From positions 1 to 12,503 of the forward strand of contig CBDUNM010000149.1 in assembly GCA_965368585.1 (NCBI GenBank): a DNA stretch of 12,503 nt, in the 5' to 3' direction. This document shows, piece by piece, positions 1 through 6,529 of this stretch. The stretch is from JARRQB01 sp965368585 (GTDB taxonomy: Bacteria > Pseudomonadota > Gammaproteobacteria > Chromatiales > Chromatiaceae). The notes beneath the pieces are model-generated. The model made no database searches and was not told the DNA's origin. It worked only from the letters and a program-made list of their open reading frames with translations. Numbering within the stretch: position 1 is the stretch's first letter; each line of letters starts with the position of its first letter. The translations under genes and the position numbers were made by a program.

Positions 1-646
1 GGGTGACGCGCTGACTAAAATACCGATACAGGTTATCGCTCTTCAGCGCGATACCGAAGTGACTGCCCTGAAGGGCTTCGGGTAACACGCCGATCCGGGT
101 CTTGCCGTCGGGCGTTTGATAACGCGCCAGCCGACAACGGGTGTCGTAGGGCCGGATCAGCAGATCGTGCACGGTGTAGTCCTTAAGACCGGGCAGATCG
201 TCCGGCTGGATGACCTGGGTCTTGTGGATCGTCAACTCATTGTGCCCCTTGCGCGGTTTGGGGGACTTTCCCTTTCCCGCATCGGCTTTACCTTGATCGG
301 ACTTGCCCGTGTCATCGCGATCACCCGGATTGGGTTGCTGGTCATCTTTGGGCAGTGTGCCGGGACGGATCTTGGACTTTTTCGGCAGCTGCTTCAGTCG
401 AGCCGCCTCGGCCTTCAGGGAATCGATCTGCGTTTGCGGTTCCTGGAGGGTCTGAAGCTGGAGCTCGTGGGTTGAGCGCAATTCGTGGGTGTGTACTTGA
501 AGTTGTTCGAGGGTGATAGTCTGGTTATCGATAAGGCGCTGTTGTTTTTCAATGCGTTGAGCTTGCGCTGCAGATCGGTGGCGCTCCAGAAGCAGATCTC
601 TCGTAGGCGTTAGCGTAGGCGAGAGTGCGATCGCGACTAATTCCAC
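1..646 (-). CDS. Transposase, N-terminal part (runs off the left edge)
   Basis: An open minus-strand frame of about 215 codons has no stop before the window edge, so only the N-terminal part is present. The first half is a glutamine- and leucine-rich coiled-coil-like stretch. A hydrophilic Lys/Asp/Gly linker follows, then a block with LTIHKTQVIQPDDLPG, KDYTVHDLLIRP, ARYQTPDGKTR and YRYFSQRVT. This order (leucine-rich N-terminus, basic linker, a 'pathway' of VxDLxIRP and RYxTPDGK, then xxYFxxRVT) matches the N-terminus of IS66-like DDE transposases as I remember them. The catalytic DDE core would lie to the left of the window. The start is uncertain: no ATG occurs in frame, GTG at 646 is the best candidate, and the frame stays open upstream to about 765. 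I saw no terminal inverted repeat. It could instead belong to an unclassified IS family. Confidence 0.6.
   Translation of the reverse strand, partial: MELVAIALSPTLTPTRDLLLERHRSAAQAQRIEKQQRLIDNQTITLEQLQVHTHELRSTHELQLQTLQEPQTQIDSLKAEAARLKQLPKKSKIRPGTLPKDDQQPNPGDRDDTGKSDQGKADAGKGKSPKPRKGHNELTIHKTQVIQPDDLPGLKDYTVHDLLIRPYDTRCRLARYQTPDGKTRIGVLPEALQGSHFGIALKSDNLYRYFSQRVT
598..634. repeat. Short repeat cluster with HIP1-type octamer
   Basis: CGTAGGCG occurs twice in direct orientation (602-609 and 614-621), enclosed by inverted 6-mers CTCTCG (598-603) and CGAGAG (620-625). The palindrome GCGATCGC follows at 627-634, and a second copy lies at 722-729. The cluster lies inside the 5' end of the transposase frame, where it encodes a Leu/Pro/Thr-rich stretch. 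GCGATCGC is the HIP1 octamer that is abundant in cyanobacteria. Here it may be chance or a sign of where the element came from. Confidence 0.4.
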
Positions 647-747
647 TGTCTGCTTGTCGTTACGGATAGTATTAGCAATTCGCCACCCACAGGCGATCAC
701 GGCCCACCAGGACGCCAGGCAGCGATCGCCCGGTCGTCGCGTCGCGT

Positions 748-1329
748 TCACGCAAGCAGGAAATCCCTAACCCCGAGCAGGATCATGTTCACGGCAAACA
801 GATTCAGCAGCAGGCCCATGAATTTCTCCATCGCCTGCACACCGCGCTTGCCGAGATAGGCGCTGATCCGCCGGCCGAGCAGCAGAATCACCCCGGTCAC
901 GGTGCAGACCAGCAACAGGGCGAGCAGCAGCGGCCCGACCGCAACCTGCTCCTGCGTACCCAGGATCATCACCGCGGTCATCGCCGACGGCCCGGCCAAT
1001 GCCGGCACCGCGATCGGCACCAGCACGGGGTTGTCGCTGTAACTGTCGTGAAAGAGGTCGCTCGCCGTGCCGAATATCATCTTCACCGAGATTAAAAACA
1101 ACACAACCCCGCCGGCTACAGACAGAGAGGCACGCTCGATATTCAAATAACCGAGGACCTGCTCGCCGCCGACGGCGAACAGCGTCAGCACCAGCAACGC
1201 GAGCAGGATTTCCCGCAGGACCGTGCGCCGGTATTCGGCGGCCGACAGGTTGCGCAGCACCGCTATCACGAACGGCAGATTACCGAACGGATCGATCACC
1301 AGGAACAGCAGGAGCGCGCTTTCCAGCAT
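748..1329 (-). CDS. MarC/YhgN-family inner-membrane protein
   Basis: The predicted 193-residue protein is almost entirely hydrophobic, with about six membrane helices, and matches the usual MarC-family length of about 200. Hallmarks are DPFGNLP (residues 13-19) in the first helix, PIAVPALAGPSA (105-116) opening the second half, and a short positively charged loop GRRISAYLGKRG (152-163). The near-repeat of the two halves fits the family's inverted-repeat fold. The frame extends upstream to 1515, but that extension is not hydrophobic and does not resemble the family. The ATG at 1329 gives the typical MLESALLLFLVIDPFGN start and has a GAAGGG ribosome-binding site about 9 bases upstream; GTG at 1332 is an alternative. 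MarC proteins were once linked to multiple antibiotic resistance, but that role was not upheld and their substrate is mostly unknown. It is divergent from the broken gene at 1530. Confidence 0.9.
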   Translation of the reverse strand: MLESALLLFLVIDPFGNLPFVIAVLRNLSAAEYRRTVLREILLALLVLTLFAVGGEQVLGYLNIERASLSVAGGVVLFLISVKMIFGTASDLFHDSYSDNPVLVPIAVPALAGPSAMTAVMILGTQEQVAVGPLLLALLLVCTVTGVILLLGRRISAYLGKRGVQAMEKFMGLLLNLFAVNMILLGVRDFLLA

Positions 1330-1509
1330 CACGTTGAACCCTTCGCAGAATGTTACGGCGACAGCGTCAACACCGCGCCTACAAGCGGGGCACGGCAAGA
1401 ATTGCGCCGACAGCGGACCGTTCTCCGGTTCGTGGGGCGTGGCCGAACAGAAGCGATACGCCGGTCGAATGGCACCGATTTTGCGAAGGCTGCGGTAAGG
1501 AGACTGACG

Positions 1510-1533
1510 ATGCAACCCGACCGAAAATCATGA
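1510..1533 (+). CDS. Possible 7-codon leader ORF (MQPDRKS)
   Basis: A strong ribosome-binding site AAGGAG (1497-1502) is spaced 7 bases from ATG at 1510. That frame reads only seven codons before a TGA at 1531, which overlaps the ATG of the next frame at 1530 (ATGA). It may be a leader coupling translation into the downstream gene, or the remnant of that gene's true N-terminus after another small indel. It is too short for protein evidence. Confidence 0.25.
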   Translation: MQPDRKS

Positions 1534-2010
1534 ACGGTTCACTGCGCATGGCCCGGGATGGGCGGGAGATAACTGGCACGGGCGGCATTCCCCCCGCCAA
1601 TTCGCGCGACCGGGATCCGCGGCTGGAGATCCTGCAACCCTTCGTCGACGCCTGCCTGGTAATGCTGCCCGAGGAACCACTGACCGTCAATGGGCGTATC
1701 GGCGTGCTGCTGTTTCTGCTCGGCGCCGCCGATCGGTTGTGGGGGCGTCTCTATCTGGGCGATGCGCGCTTCCCGGCGTTCGCCGAGTCGCTTCTGCAGA
1801 TGCATGGTCGCGGCCACCGGGGCCGCGACTCTGGTGAACGCGCTGCCGCAGATCCGCGCACAAGAGGCCGCCCGCGCGACGCTGCTGGAAGGAGCCGAGA
1901 CCTTGGGGTACTGGCTGGAAGGCCATGACAACACCAGCGTGATGCGCTTCGGCGAACTCACCCGGAACTGGCAGCTTAGTGGGGATCAACTCGTCTCCGG
2001 TGACACCTGA
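1530..2010 (+). pseudogene. Small uncharacterised protein gene, interrupted by a +1 frameshift
   Basis: Two overlapping plus-strand frames look like halves of one protein of about 159 residues. The first (from ATG 1530 to about 1802) gives a helical stretch including LQPFVDACLVMLPEEPLTVN, VLLFLLGAADRLWG and FPAFAESLLQ. Beyond that the frame turns into Arg/Gly-rich shadow sequence to 1928. The second frame picks up at about 1804 with MVAATGAATLVNALPQIRAQ and AETLGYWLEGHDNTSV and ends at TGA 2008-2010. Joining them needs a net gain of one base. The junction reads ATGCATGG, so a 4-base duplication (ATGC) in an ancestral reading LLQ-M-VAATG would explain it. The protein resembles small all-helical hypothetical proteins of proteobacteria; I cannot assign a function. 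Alternatives are a sequencing error or a recoding site. Confidence 0.6.
1807..1829 (+). other. Perfect 9-bp GC-rich hairpin at the frameshift point
   Basis: GTCGCGGCC (1807-1815) and GGCCGCGAC (1821-1829) are perfect reverse complements around a 5-base loop. The hairpin begins a few bases after the point where the reading frame changes. Such a stem can cause indel errors in sequencing or assembly, or can pause ribosomes. Confidence 0.6.
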
Positions 2011-2114
2011 CCGAGCGCCGCCGACCGGCGTCATATGCGCCGCCTCCGGTTCGTATTACCCAAGCTGCGCGGGACAAGGCACCAGCTTCAATGAACCTGC
2101 GATCATTGTTGGAC

Positions 2115-2129
2115 CGGCGCATTGCGCCG
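2115..2129. other. Small hairpin in a convergent intergenic gap
   Basis: CGGCGC and GCGCCG flank ATT in the 179-base gap between the convergent gene ends at 2010 and 2190. There is no T-run on either side, so it is not a typical intrinsic terminator; a weak terminator role is possible. Confidence 0.2.
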
Positions 2130-2189
2130 CTCGTAGTTCTCTCGGGATATCCGGCGTTCCTCGCAGTCTTCCTTGATTTCGTCCCCGGC

Positions 2190-3851
2190 TCACTGATTGG
2201 AGTTATTGGCAGGCGGCCCCGCCGGCCTGCGCTCCTGCAGATGGGCGTAGGGTGGCAGGGTCTGCAGACGATCGTCGTGCAGCGGCCCGCCCACGGTGAA
2301 GTGATACAGACTCTGCAGGCTTTGATCCCGTACGGCCAGCAGGTCGTGCACCCCGTCATCGAAGAAACAGCCGATACCGGTGCCGCGCAGCCCTGCCGCC
2401 TCCGCTTCCAGATACAGCGCCTGGCCGATCATGCCGGTCTCCCAGAACAGACGCCGATAGAGCCAGGGCGCCTGGTCGAGAACGTCCTGGAACTCGGCCA
2501 GCATGCCCAGGCTGTACGCACCGTCGGCGGCGATCTCCTGGTGGCAGGACAAGGCCTGTGCTGCTTCACGCGCATCAGCAGCCAGCAACTGAAACAGCGG
2601 CAGATGCGCCGGGGCATCGGGTGCCGGCTGCCAGCTGAAGTCCCGACCGAAGGCGGCTTTTAGCCGATCGGCAGAAGCGGGATTGCGCAGCAACAGATAC
2701 AGGCCCGGCAGCAGTCCTACCACCCGGTGCACAAACAGCAGCAGGTGTACGCGCGGCGCCCAGGCGATGGCATCCCAGGGCGGCAGGCCGGTACGGGGCA
2801 GGGTCACGTCCAGCGCACGATAGAAGCGGTCGCGGCTGATACCCGTCTTGCCGTCAAAGGCCTGCGCGCTGCGGCGGCGGCGGAGCAGCGTGTCAGCAGC
2901 CAGGGTGCAAGCGCTCGGCAGGGGTTCAGGCAGGGCGTGCGACAGCCACGGCATGTCGGCTGCCGTTGGAGGTTTGTGGCAGGCATCCGCCACGCGGTCG
3001 ATGATCGGCCACTGATGACGATGGGTCGCGGACAGCGCATTAGCCTCGCCCCGCCAGTGTCCGTCACGCGCGACCGTCAGCAAATGGTCAGGTGAAACCA
3101 GGTCAGCGGCGACCGGGCCGGCGGTTATTTGCAGCATCAGGTCGGGATGTTCAACCTCGGCGCGCTCGAAGTCCTGAGTGCGGTCCAGTCCCAGCAAGAC
3201 TGCCATCTGATCGTCACCCCACTGATCGAGCAGCTTGACCTGCCATCCGAGCACTGCCGCCGCAAAACGCACAGCGGCAATGGCGTGACCGATATCATGC
3301 TGGCAGTAGCGAAAGGCGCGCTCGCCGTACTTCCAGGCCTCGCGCCAATGGATGGAACTGAACCCCAGCAGCAGGGAGTCGGCGGGTAACAGCGCGTCCG
3401 GGCTTCCGGTCGCGAAGGCGCAACGTCGTTCCAGCAGATGATCACGGCTCAGGTAGTGATACACCCCGGCCGTGAGGCCATCCCCGCTCGCGACCACTAT
3501 GTATGCCTCGGTGGGATGCAGGTTGCCACTGGACGGATTGCAACGCAGCGCCCAGCGGGATGCGCCGTGCTGTTTCCAGGCCGACAGCCCCAGAGACAAC
3601 TCGAGCAGCCCGGCGACGGATGTCGTCGTCAGCGGCTGCGCCGGAACTTTTCCCGGCGTGTACAGATCCACGTAGCGAGTTTGTGCGGCATCAATCCGCA
3701 GTGGCAGCAGCACCTGCGGGCTACCAGAAAAGAAACGAAAGGCCGCGGGCTGATTCGCCCAGTCCAGCCCGCTCGGGCCGGCCGCGTAGCGGTTAAAACG
3801 ATGCTTGGTGCGCTGGTGATAGGCCAGCACGGTATCGAGTGTCTGGGTCAC
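2190..3851 (-). CDS. Tandem SagB/ThcOx-type nitroreductase-family protein
   Basis: This 553-residue protein carries two nitroreductase-like FMN-binding domains in a row. Domain 1 (about 60-260) has RCNPSSGNLHPTEAY (103-117), GVYHY (129-133) and YGERAFRYCQHDIGHA (175-190), all typical of SagB-type oxidases. Domain 2 (about 315-525) opens with RRRRSAQAFDG (324-334), the phosphate-binding arginine motif, and closes with ETGMIGQALYLEAEAAGL (471-488) and GTGIGCFFDD (490-499). SagB-type enzymes oxidise thiazoline or oxazoline rings in peptide natural products. No YcaO, cyclodehydratase partner or precursor peptide is visible here, so the substrate is unknown. The GTG start is supported by the family-typical N-terminus (TVLAYHQRTKHRFNRYA). 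That GTG overlaps the TGA of a 62-codon upstream frame (3848-4036) that I do not accept as a gene. No signal peptide is seen, so it is probably cytoplasmic. Confidence 0.9.
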   Translation of the reverse strand: MTQTLDTVLAYHQRTKHRFNRYAAGPSGLDWANQPAAFRFFSGSPQVLLPLRIDAAQTRYVDLYTPGKVPAQPLTTTSVAGLLELSLGLSAWKQHGASRWALRCNPSSGNLHPTEAYIVVASGDGLTAGVYHYLSRDHLLERRCAFATGSPDALLPADSLLLGFSSIHWREAWKYGERAFRYCQHDIGHAIAAVRFAAAVLGWQVKLLDQWGDDQMAVLLGLDRTQDFERAEVEHPDLMLQITAGPVAADLVSPDHLLTVARDGHWRGEANALSATHRHQWPIIDRVADACHKPPTAADMPWLSHALPEPLPSACTLAADTLLRRRRSAQAFDGKTGISRDRFYRALDVTLPRTGLPPWDAIAWAPRVHLLLFVHRVVGLLPGLYLLLRNPASADRLKAAFGRDFSWQPAPDAPAHLPLFQLLAADAREAAQALSCHQEIAADGAYSLGMLAEFQDVLDQAPWLYRRLFWETGMIGQALYLEAEAAGLRGTGIGCFFDDGVHDLLAVRDQSLQSLYHFTVGGPLHDDRLQTLPPYAHLQERRPAGPPANNSNQ

Positions 3852-4357
3852 GAGTCGGACTGCGTCCGGAGTGTGCGCGTCGTTGGTAACGGAACCGGGG
3901 GCGAGGAACCACCTTGGACCCGCTTTTGGAGTTTCATCAGACTAAATACGGCGCCCGAAAGCGTGCCGGTGGCGAATTCGTAACCATCTCCTCGATCGAC
4001 TCCTTTGGCGGACTTGTTCCTGTCTATGCAGGACACAGATGATCCGCGCCAGGGGATTATTCACTGTGAGACGCCGCTGTTCGAGCCTCCCTCGATCTTG
4101 GGGCATCATCCAGGCCACCCAAGCGCTGTCGCGAAAGATTAACCGGCTTCCTCACTATACGCTGACCGCTCCAGCTATCGACGAGTCCAAATCGGTCATC
4201 GTCGAGCTGCTGCAGACCGCATTGACGAAGACCGGATATTGACGACATCGCCGTCGCTATCGACGATGAAAACCTAGCCATCCAAGTTACATCAATACGC
4301 CGTGCACCCGTACTCTTAGCCCGGTACACTCTCTGTATTATCAGGAAGTTGTGCGTT
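3852..4357. other. Stretch of about 500 bases without a convincing gene
   Basis: Short frames occur on both strands (minus 3848-4036; plus 4026-4142 and 4039-4242), but none has a recognisable family or a good ribosome-binding site. On the plus strand, fragments such as ESKSVIVELLQTALTKTG (ending near 4239) and DIDDIAVAIDDENLAIQV (from about 4237, in another frame) look protein-like and would join with one frameshift. This may be a decayed gene. The upstream region of the SagB-type gene must lie here, but I see no clear promoter. Confidence 0.4.
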
Positions 4358-4431
4358 TGGAGGCTGAGCCCGGAATCGAACCGAGGTACACGGATTTGCA
4401 ATCCGCTGCATCACCACTCTGCCACTCAGCC
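4358..4431 (-). tRNA. tRNA-Cys (anticodon GCA)
   Basis: The minus strand folds as a complete tRNA. The acceptor arm is GGCTGAG (4431-4425) paired with CTCAGCC (4368-4362), the discriminator base is T at 4361, and CCA is encoded at 4360-4358. The anticodon stem-loop is CGGATTGCAAATCCG, giving anticodon GCA. The T-arm is CTCGG-TTCGATT-CCGGG, with one G-U pair. The length is 71 bases plus CCA. It appears to stand alone: no partner tRNA lies within the neighbouring bases, and no integrase gene or duplicated tRNA 3' end suggests an integration site in this window. Confidence 0.97.
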
Positions 4432-4677
4432 GTTACTTAACGCTGTAGCACCTGGCACGCGACGTACGCATCGTTCCAGGGCGGTCAATATTTTGCTTAA
4501 CGCGTTGTTTTTCGTCTAGATCTTGCGAGCAATCGAGAAAATACCGAAGCCGCGTACTATACGTAACTACCTCGGGGCACGCAATCGCGAAAGCCCAAGT
4601 TCGATTGGCCGCCGAACATCGGCACCGTACGTTCCGGCCAAAACCGGCGTAAACGGGCTTGATTCGGTAAAAACTTC

Positions 4678-4697
4678 GCAAATCGTAACCGATTTGC
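4678..4697. promoter_or_regulatory. Perfect palindrome upstream of the Rieske gene
   Basis: GCAAATCG and CGATTTGC are perfect 8-base inverted arms around TAAC, centred about 77 bases before the preferred start at 4765. The AT-rich middle and absence of a T-run favour a protein-binding operator over a terminator. The rest of the 4432-4764 gap holds the tRNA-Cys promoter region and nothing else I can name. Confidence 0.45.
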
Positions 4698-4764
4698 CTA
4701 TTCAGACCTGCGCTTTGAAATGCTTAAATTAAAGCCTGGGGTCAAACCGCGATTCGACTCGACT

Positions 4765-5511
4765 ATGGCAGATCACCCGTCCAACTCCCGGCGGCACTTC
4801 CTGCGATTGTGCGGAAGCGCATGGGCGGCGCTGGCCTGCGGCGCCAGGCCGCTCTCGGCGACGCCTCGGTCACCGCAAACCCGCTTTCAAAAGACGCTGA
4901 TCGTCGACCAGGACGGGGCTCCAATCCGTTGTGAAGCGCTCGGCACCGAACGCGAACACGTCTTTCACTACCCGTTCAAGTCGACGCCGTGCTTTTTGAT
5001 CGATCTCGGTGAAAGCCTGGCAGGCGTCGCCGGTCTGCACACGGACGACGGCCGCACCTACGATTGGCAAGGCGGCGTCGGACCGAACCGTTCGGTGGTC
5101 GCCTTCTCCGCGATCTGCGCGCATCAACTCTCGCATCCGTCGAAAATCGTCAGCTTCATCGGCTACCGCAGCCAACCGGTGGGTTACGTCAACAAGAACC
5201 ATCAGATCGAGCGGCGCAGCAAGGTGATTCAATGTTGTTCCGAACACAGCATCTACGATCCAACCCAGGGTGCCGCCGTGGTGTCCGGACCCGCGCCACA
5301 GCCGCTGGCCGCGATAGAACTTACCCATGAAGACGACATGCTCTATGCAAGCGGTGTCTACGGCGGGGATCAGTTCGACCGCTATTTCGGGCAGTTTGGC
5401 GAACGTTTGCAGTTCGAGTACCTGGGAGACAGTTACCGCGAATTGATGGTCGGAGAAACGACTGCCGTCCCTGGGGAACTGTACACGCGAAACCGGATCA
5501 AGTGCAGTTAA
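4765..5511 (+). CDS. Tat-exported Rieske [2Fe-2S] protein
   Basis: The 248-residue protein starts with a twin-arginine signal: SRRHFLRL (residues 8-15), followed by a hydrophobic stretch ending near PLSATP. This indicates folding in the cytoplasm and export to the periplasm. The cluster-binding motifs are C118-x-H120 (ICAHQLSH) and C158-x2-H161 (QCCSEHSIYDP), followed by GPAP (175-178), a standard Rieske signature. Two features are unusual. About 37 residues separate the motifs, against fewer than 20 in bc1-type proteins, and the two extra cysteines that form the Rieske disulfide are replaced by Ser123 and Glu160. The frame could begin at ATG 4720, but 4765 places the twin arginines at the usual distance. 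Neither start has a strong ribosome-binding site. It stands alone on the plus strand, so its redox partner is unknown; it is not an ordinary bc1 subunit. Confidence 0.85.
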   Translation: MADHPSNSRRHFLRLCGSAWAALACGARPLSATPRSPQTRFQKTLIVDQDGAPIRCEALGTEREHVFHYPFKSTPCFLIDLGESLAGVAGLHTDDGRTYDWQGGVGPNRSVVAFSAICAHQLSHPSKIVSFIGYRSQPVGYVNKNHQIERRSKVIQCCSEHSIYDPTQGAAVVSGPAPQPLAAIELTHEDDMLYASGVYGGDQFDRYFGQFGERLQFEYLGDSYRELMVGETTAVPGELYTRNRIKCS

Positions 5512-5531
5512 CGCAACGCCAGCGCGTTGCG
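5512..5531 (+). terminator. Hairpin directly after the Rieske stop codon
   Basis: CGCAACGC (5512-5519) and GCGTTGCG (5524-5531) are perfect 8-base arms around CAGC, beginning at the base after the TAA. No T-run follows, so it may protect the mRNA 3' end or act as a factor-assisted terminator. The remaining 170 bases to the convergent ankyrin gene contain several GCGTTGG copies but nothing else recognisable. Confidence 0.4.
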
Positions 5532-5701
5532 CGAAGACGGACCCGTGCGTTGGAAACGTCTGCGTTGGCTTCGACGCTTTGGTGTATGTGACGCGTTGGT
5601 GTAAATCCGGTACGGGGTAGTCGGCTGGGGATTGTCCTGGGCGGGTTGAGAGCGCACCGGCCCGACGATGCAACGGCAAACGAAAATCTATTTACCCGCG
5701 C

Positions 5702-6499
5702 TCAGTTGACCGATCGTCCGGCCTCCAGTCCTCGCCGCATGGCGATATGCCGCGCCGAGAACCCCGCGAAATCCGGTTGATCAGGATCGCAGCCGGATGC
5801 CGTCAATATAAGGTACACAGCGGTGTTGCCCGTCGCAGCGGCAATGTGCAGGGCGGTTTGACCGCGGTCGTTGATCTTGCCGACGCTCGCGTTGCCTTGA
5901 TTGATCAGTATCTCAACGACATCTGCGCGCTGCCTATCGGCCGCGCGCATCAAGGGCGTCCAGCCGTAGACATCGGGCGTGTCGACCGGTGCGCCTGCCT
6001 GCAGCAGCTGGCGTACCACGGACGGATGGCCTTTAGCGGCGGCCATGGTCAATGCGGTCCAGCCGTTGGATGCCTGTTGCGAGACTTTCACCCGGCGATG
6101 CAGCAGTTGATCGATGACGGCGGCACTACCACCCCAACTGGCGTAGATCAGGGCCGACCCGCCCCTGTCGTTGATCTTGTGCGGATCGGCGCCGGCGGCG
6201 AGCAAGGATGCGACTAGTTCGCTATCACCGGCCGCCGCCGCGGCCATGAGCGCCGTTTTTCCGTCCGCGATCGCTTGGTCGACGACGCGTTGCTCGGGTA
6301 GCAGCTGTCTAAGTTGCGCGGCGTCGTTGGCCTGGATCGCAGAACTCCAGTCCGAGTGTGCAGCGACGCACAGGATCAGAAGCAGGGTCACGCTGAACGC
6401 CTGTCGGCACAACCGGTCGATCTGGTGCGCTCGCGCTTGCATCTTCCGGTCAGGCTTAATCATGGCAGGCGTCGCGAGCCCCGCCGCGGCGATCCTCAT
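5702..6499 (-). CDS. Exported ankyrin-repeat protein
   Basis: About 265 residues. Residues about 33-49 form a hydrophobic segment (FSVTLLLILCVAAHS) that reads as a signal peptide, so the protein is probably periplasmic. Five or more ankyrin repeats follow (about 80-255), each with the xG-TALxxAAxxGxxxVVxxLLxxGAxx pattern; examples are DGKTALMAAAAAGD, SNGWTALTMAAAKGH, YGWTPLMRAADRQ and DRGQTALHIAAATGN. Ankyrin repeats bind other proteins and have no enzymatic role by themselves. The start is uncertain: ATG 6499 is used here, but ATG 6442 gives a more usual signal-peptide length, and none has a good ribosome-binding site. It lies 30 bases after the regulator gene and is probably the last gene of the moaA-fdhD operon. 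A role with an exported dehydrogenase is conceivable but unproven. Confidence 0.85.
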   Translation of the reverse strand: MRIAAAGLATPAMIKPDRKMQARAHQIDRLCRQAFSVTLLLILCVAAHSDWSSAIQANDAAQLRQLLPEQRVVDQAIADGKTALMAAAAAGDSELVASLLAAGADPHKINDRGGSALIYASWGGSAAVIDQLLHRRVKVSQQASNGWTALTMAAAKGHPSVVRQLLQAGAPVDTPDVYGWTPLMRAADRQRADVVEILINQGNASVGKINDRGQTALHIAAATGNTAVYLILTASGCDPDQPDFAGFSARHIAMRRGLEAGRSVN

Positions 6500-6529
6500 C
6501 AAACAGTGGTGTGACGCAAGACACGCGCT

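Noticed and set aside
116..475. Plus-strand open frame of 119 codons
   Set aside because: It is the complement of the transposase linker; the minus strand shows the family motifs.
3848..4036. Minus-strand 62-codon frame whose TGA overlaps the SagB-type GTG
   Set aside because: No recognisable family, low-complexity basic sequence and no ribosome-binding site; the overlap may be chance.
4057..4401. Minus-strand 114-codon frame reading through the tRNA-Cys
   Set aside because: Its first residues are translated tRNA sequence and the rest is not protein-like.
4361..4431. tRNA-Cys as a phage or island integration site
   Set aside because: No integrase, no repeat of the tRNA 3' end and no boundary in gene content within the window.
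4870..5679. Minus-strand 269-codon frame opposite the Rieske gene
   Set aside because: The plus strand carries the Tat signal and Rieske motifs; this is a shadow of GC-rich coding DNA.
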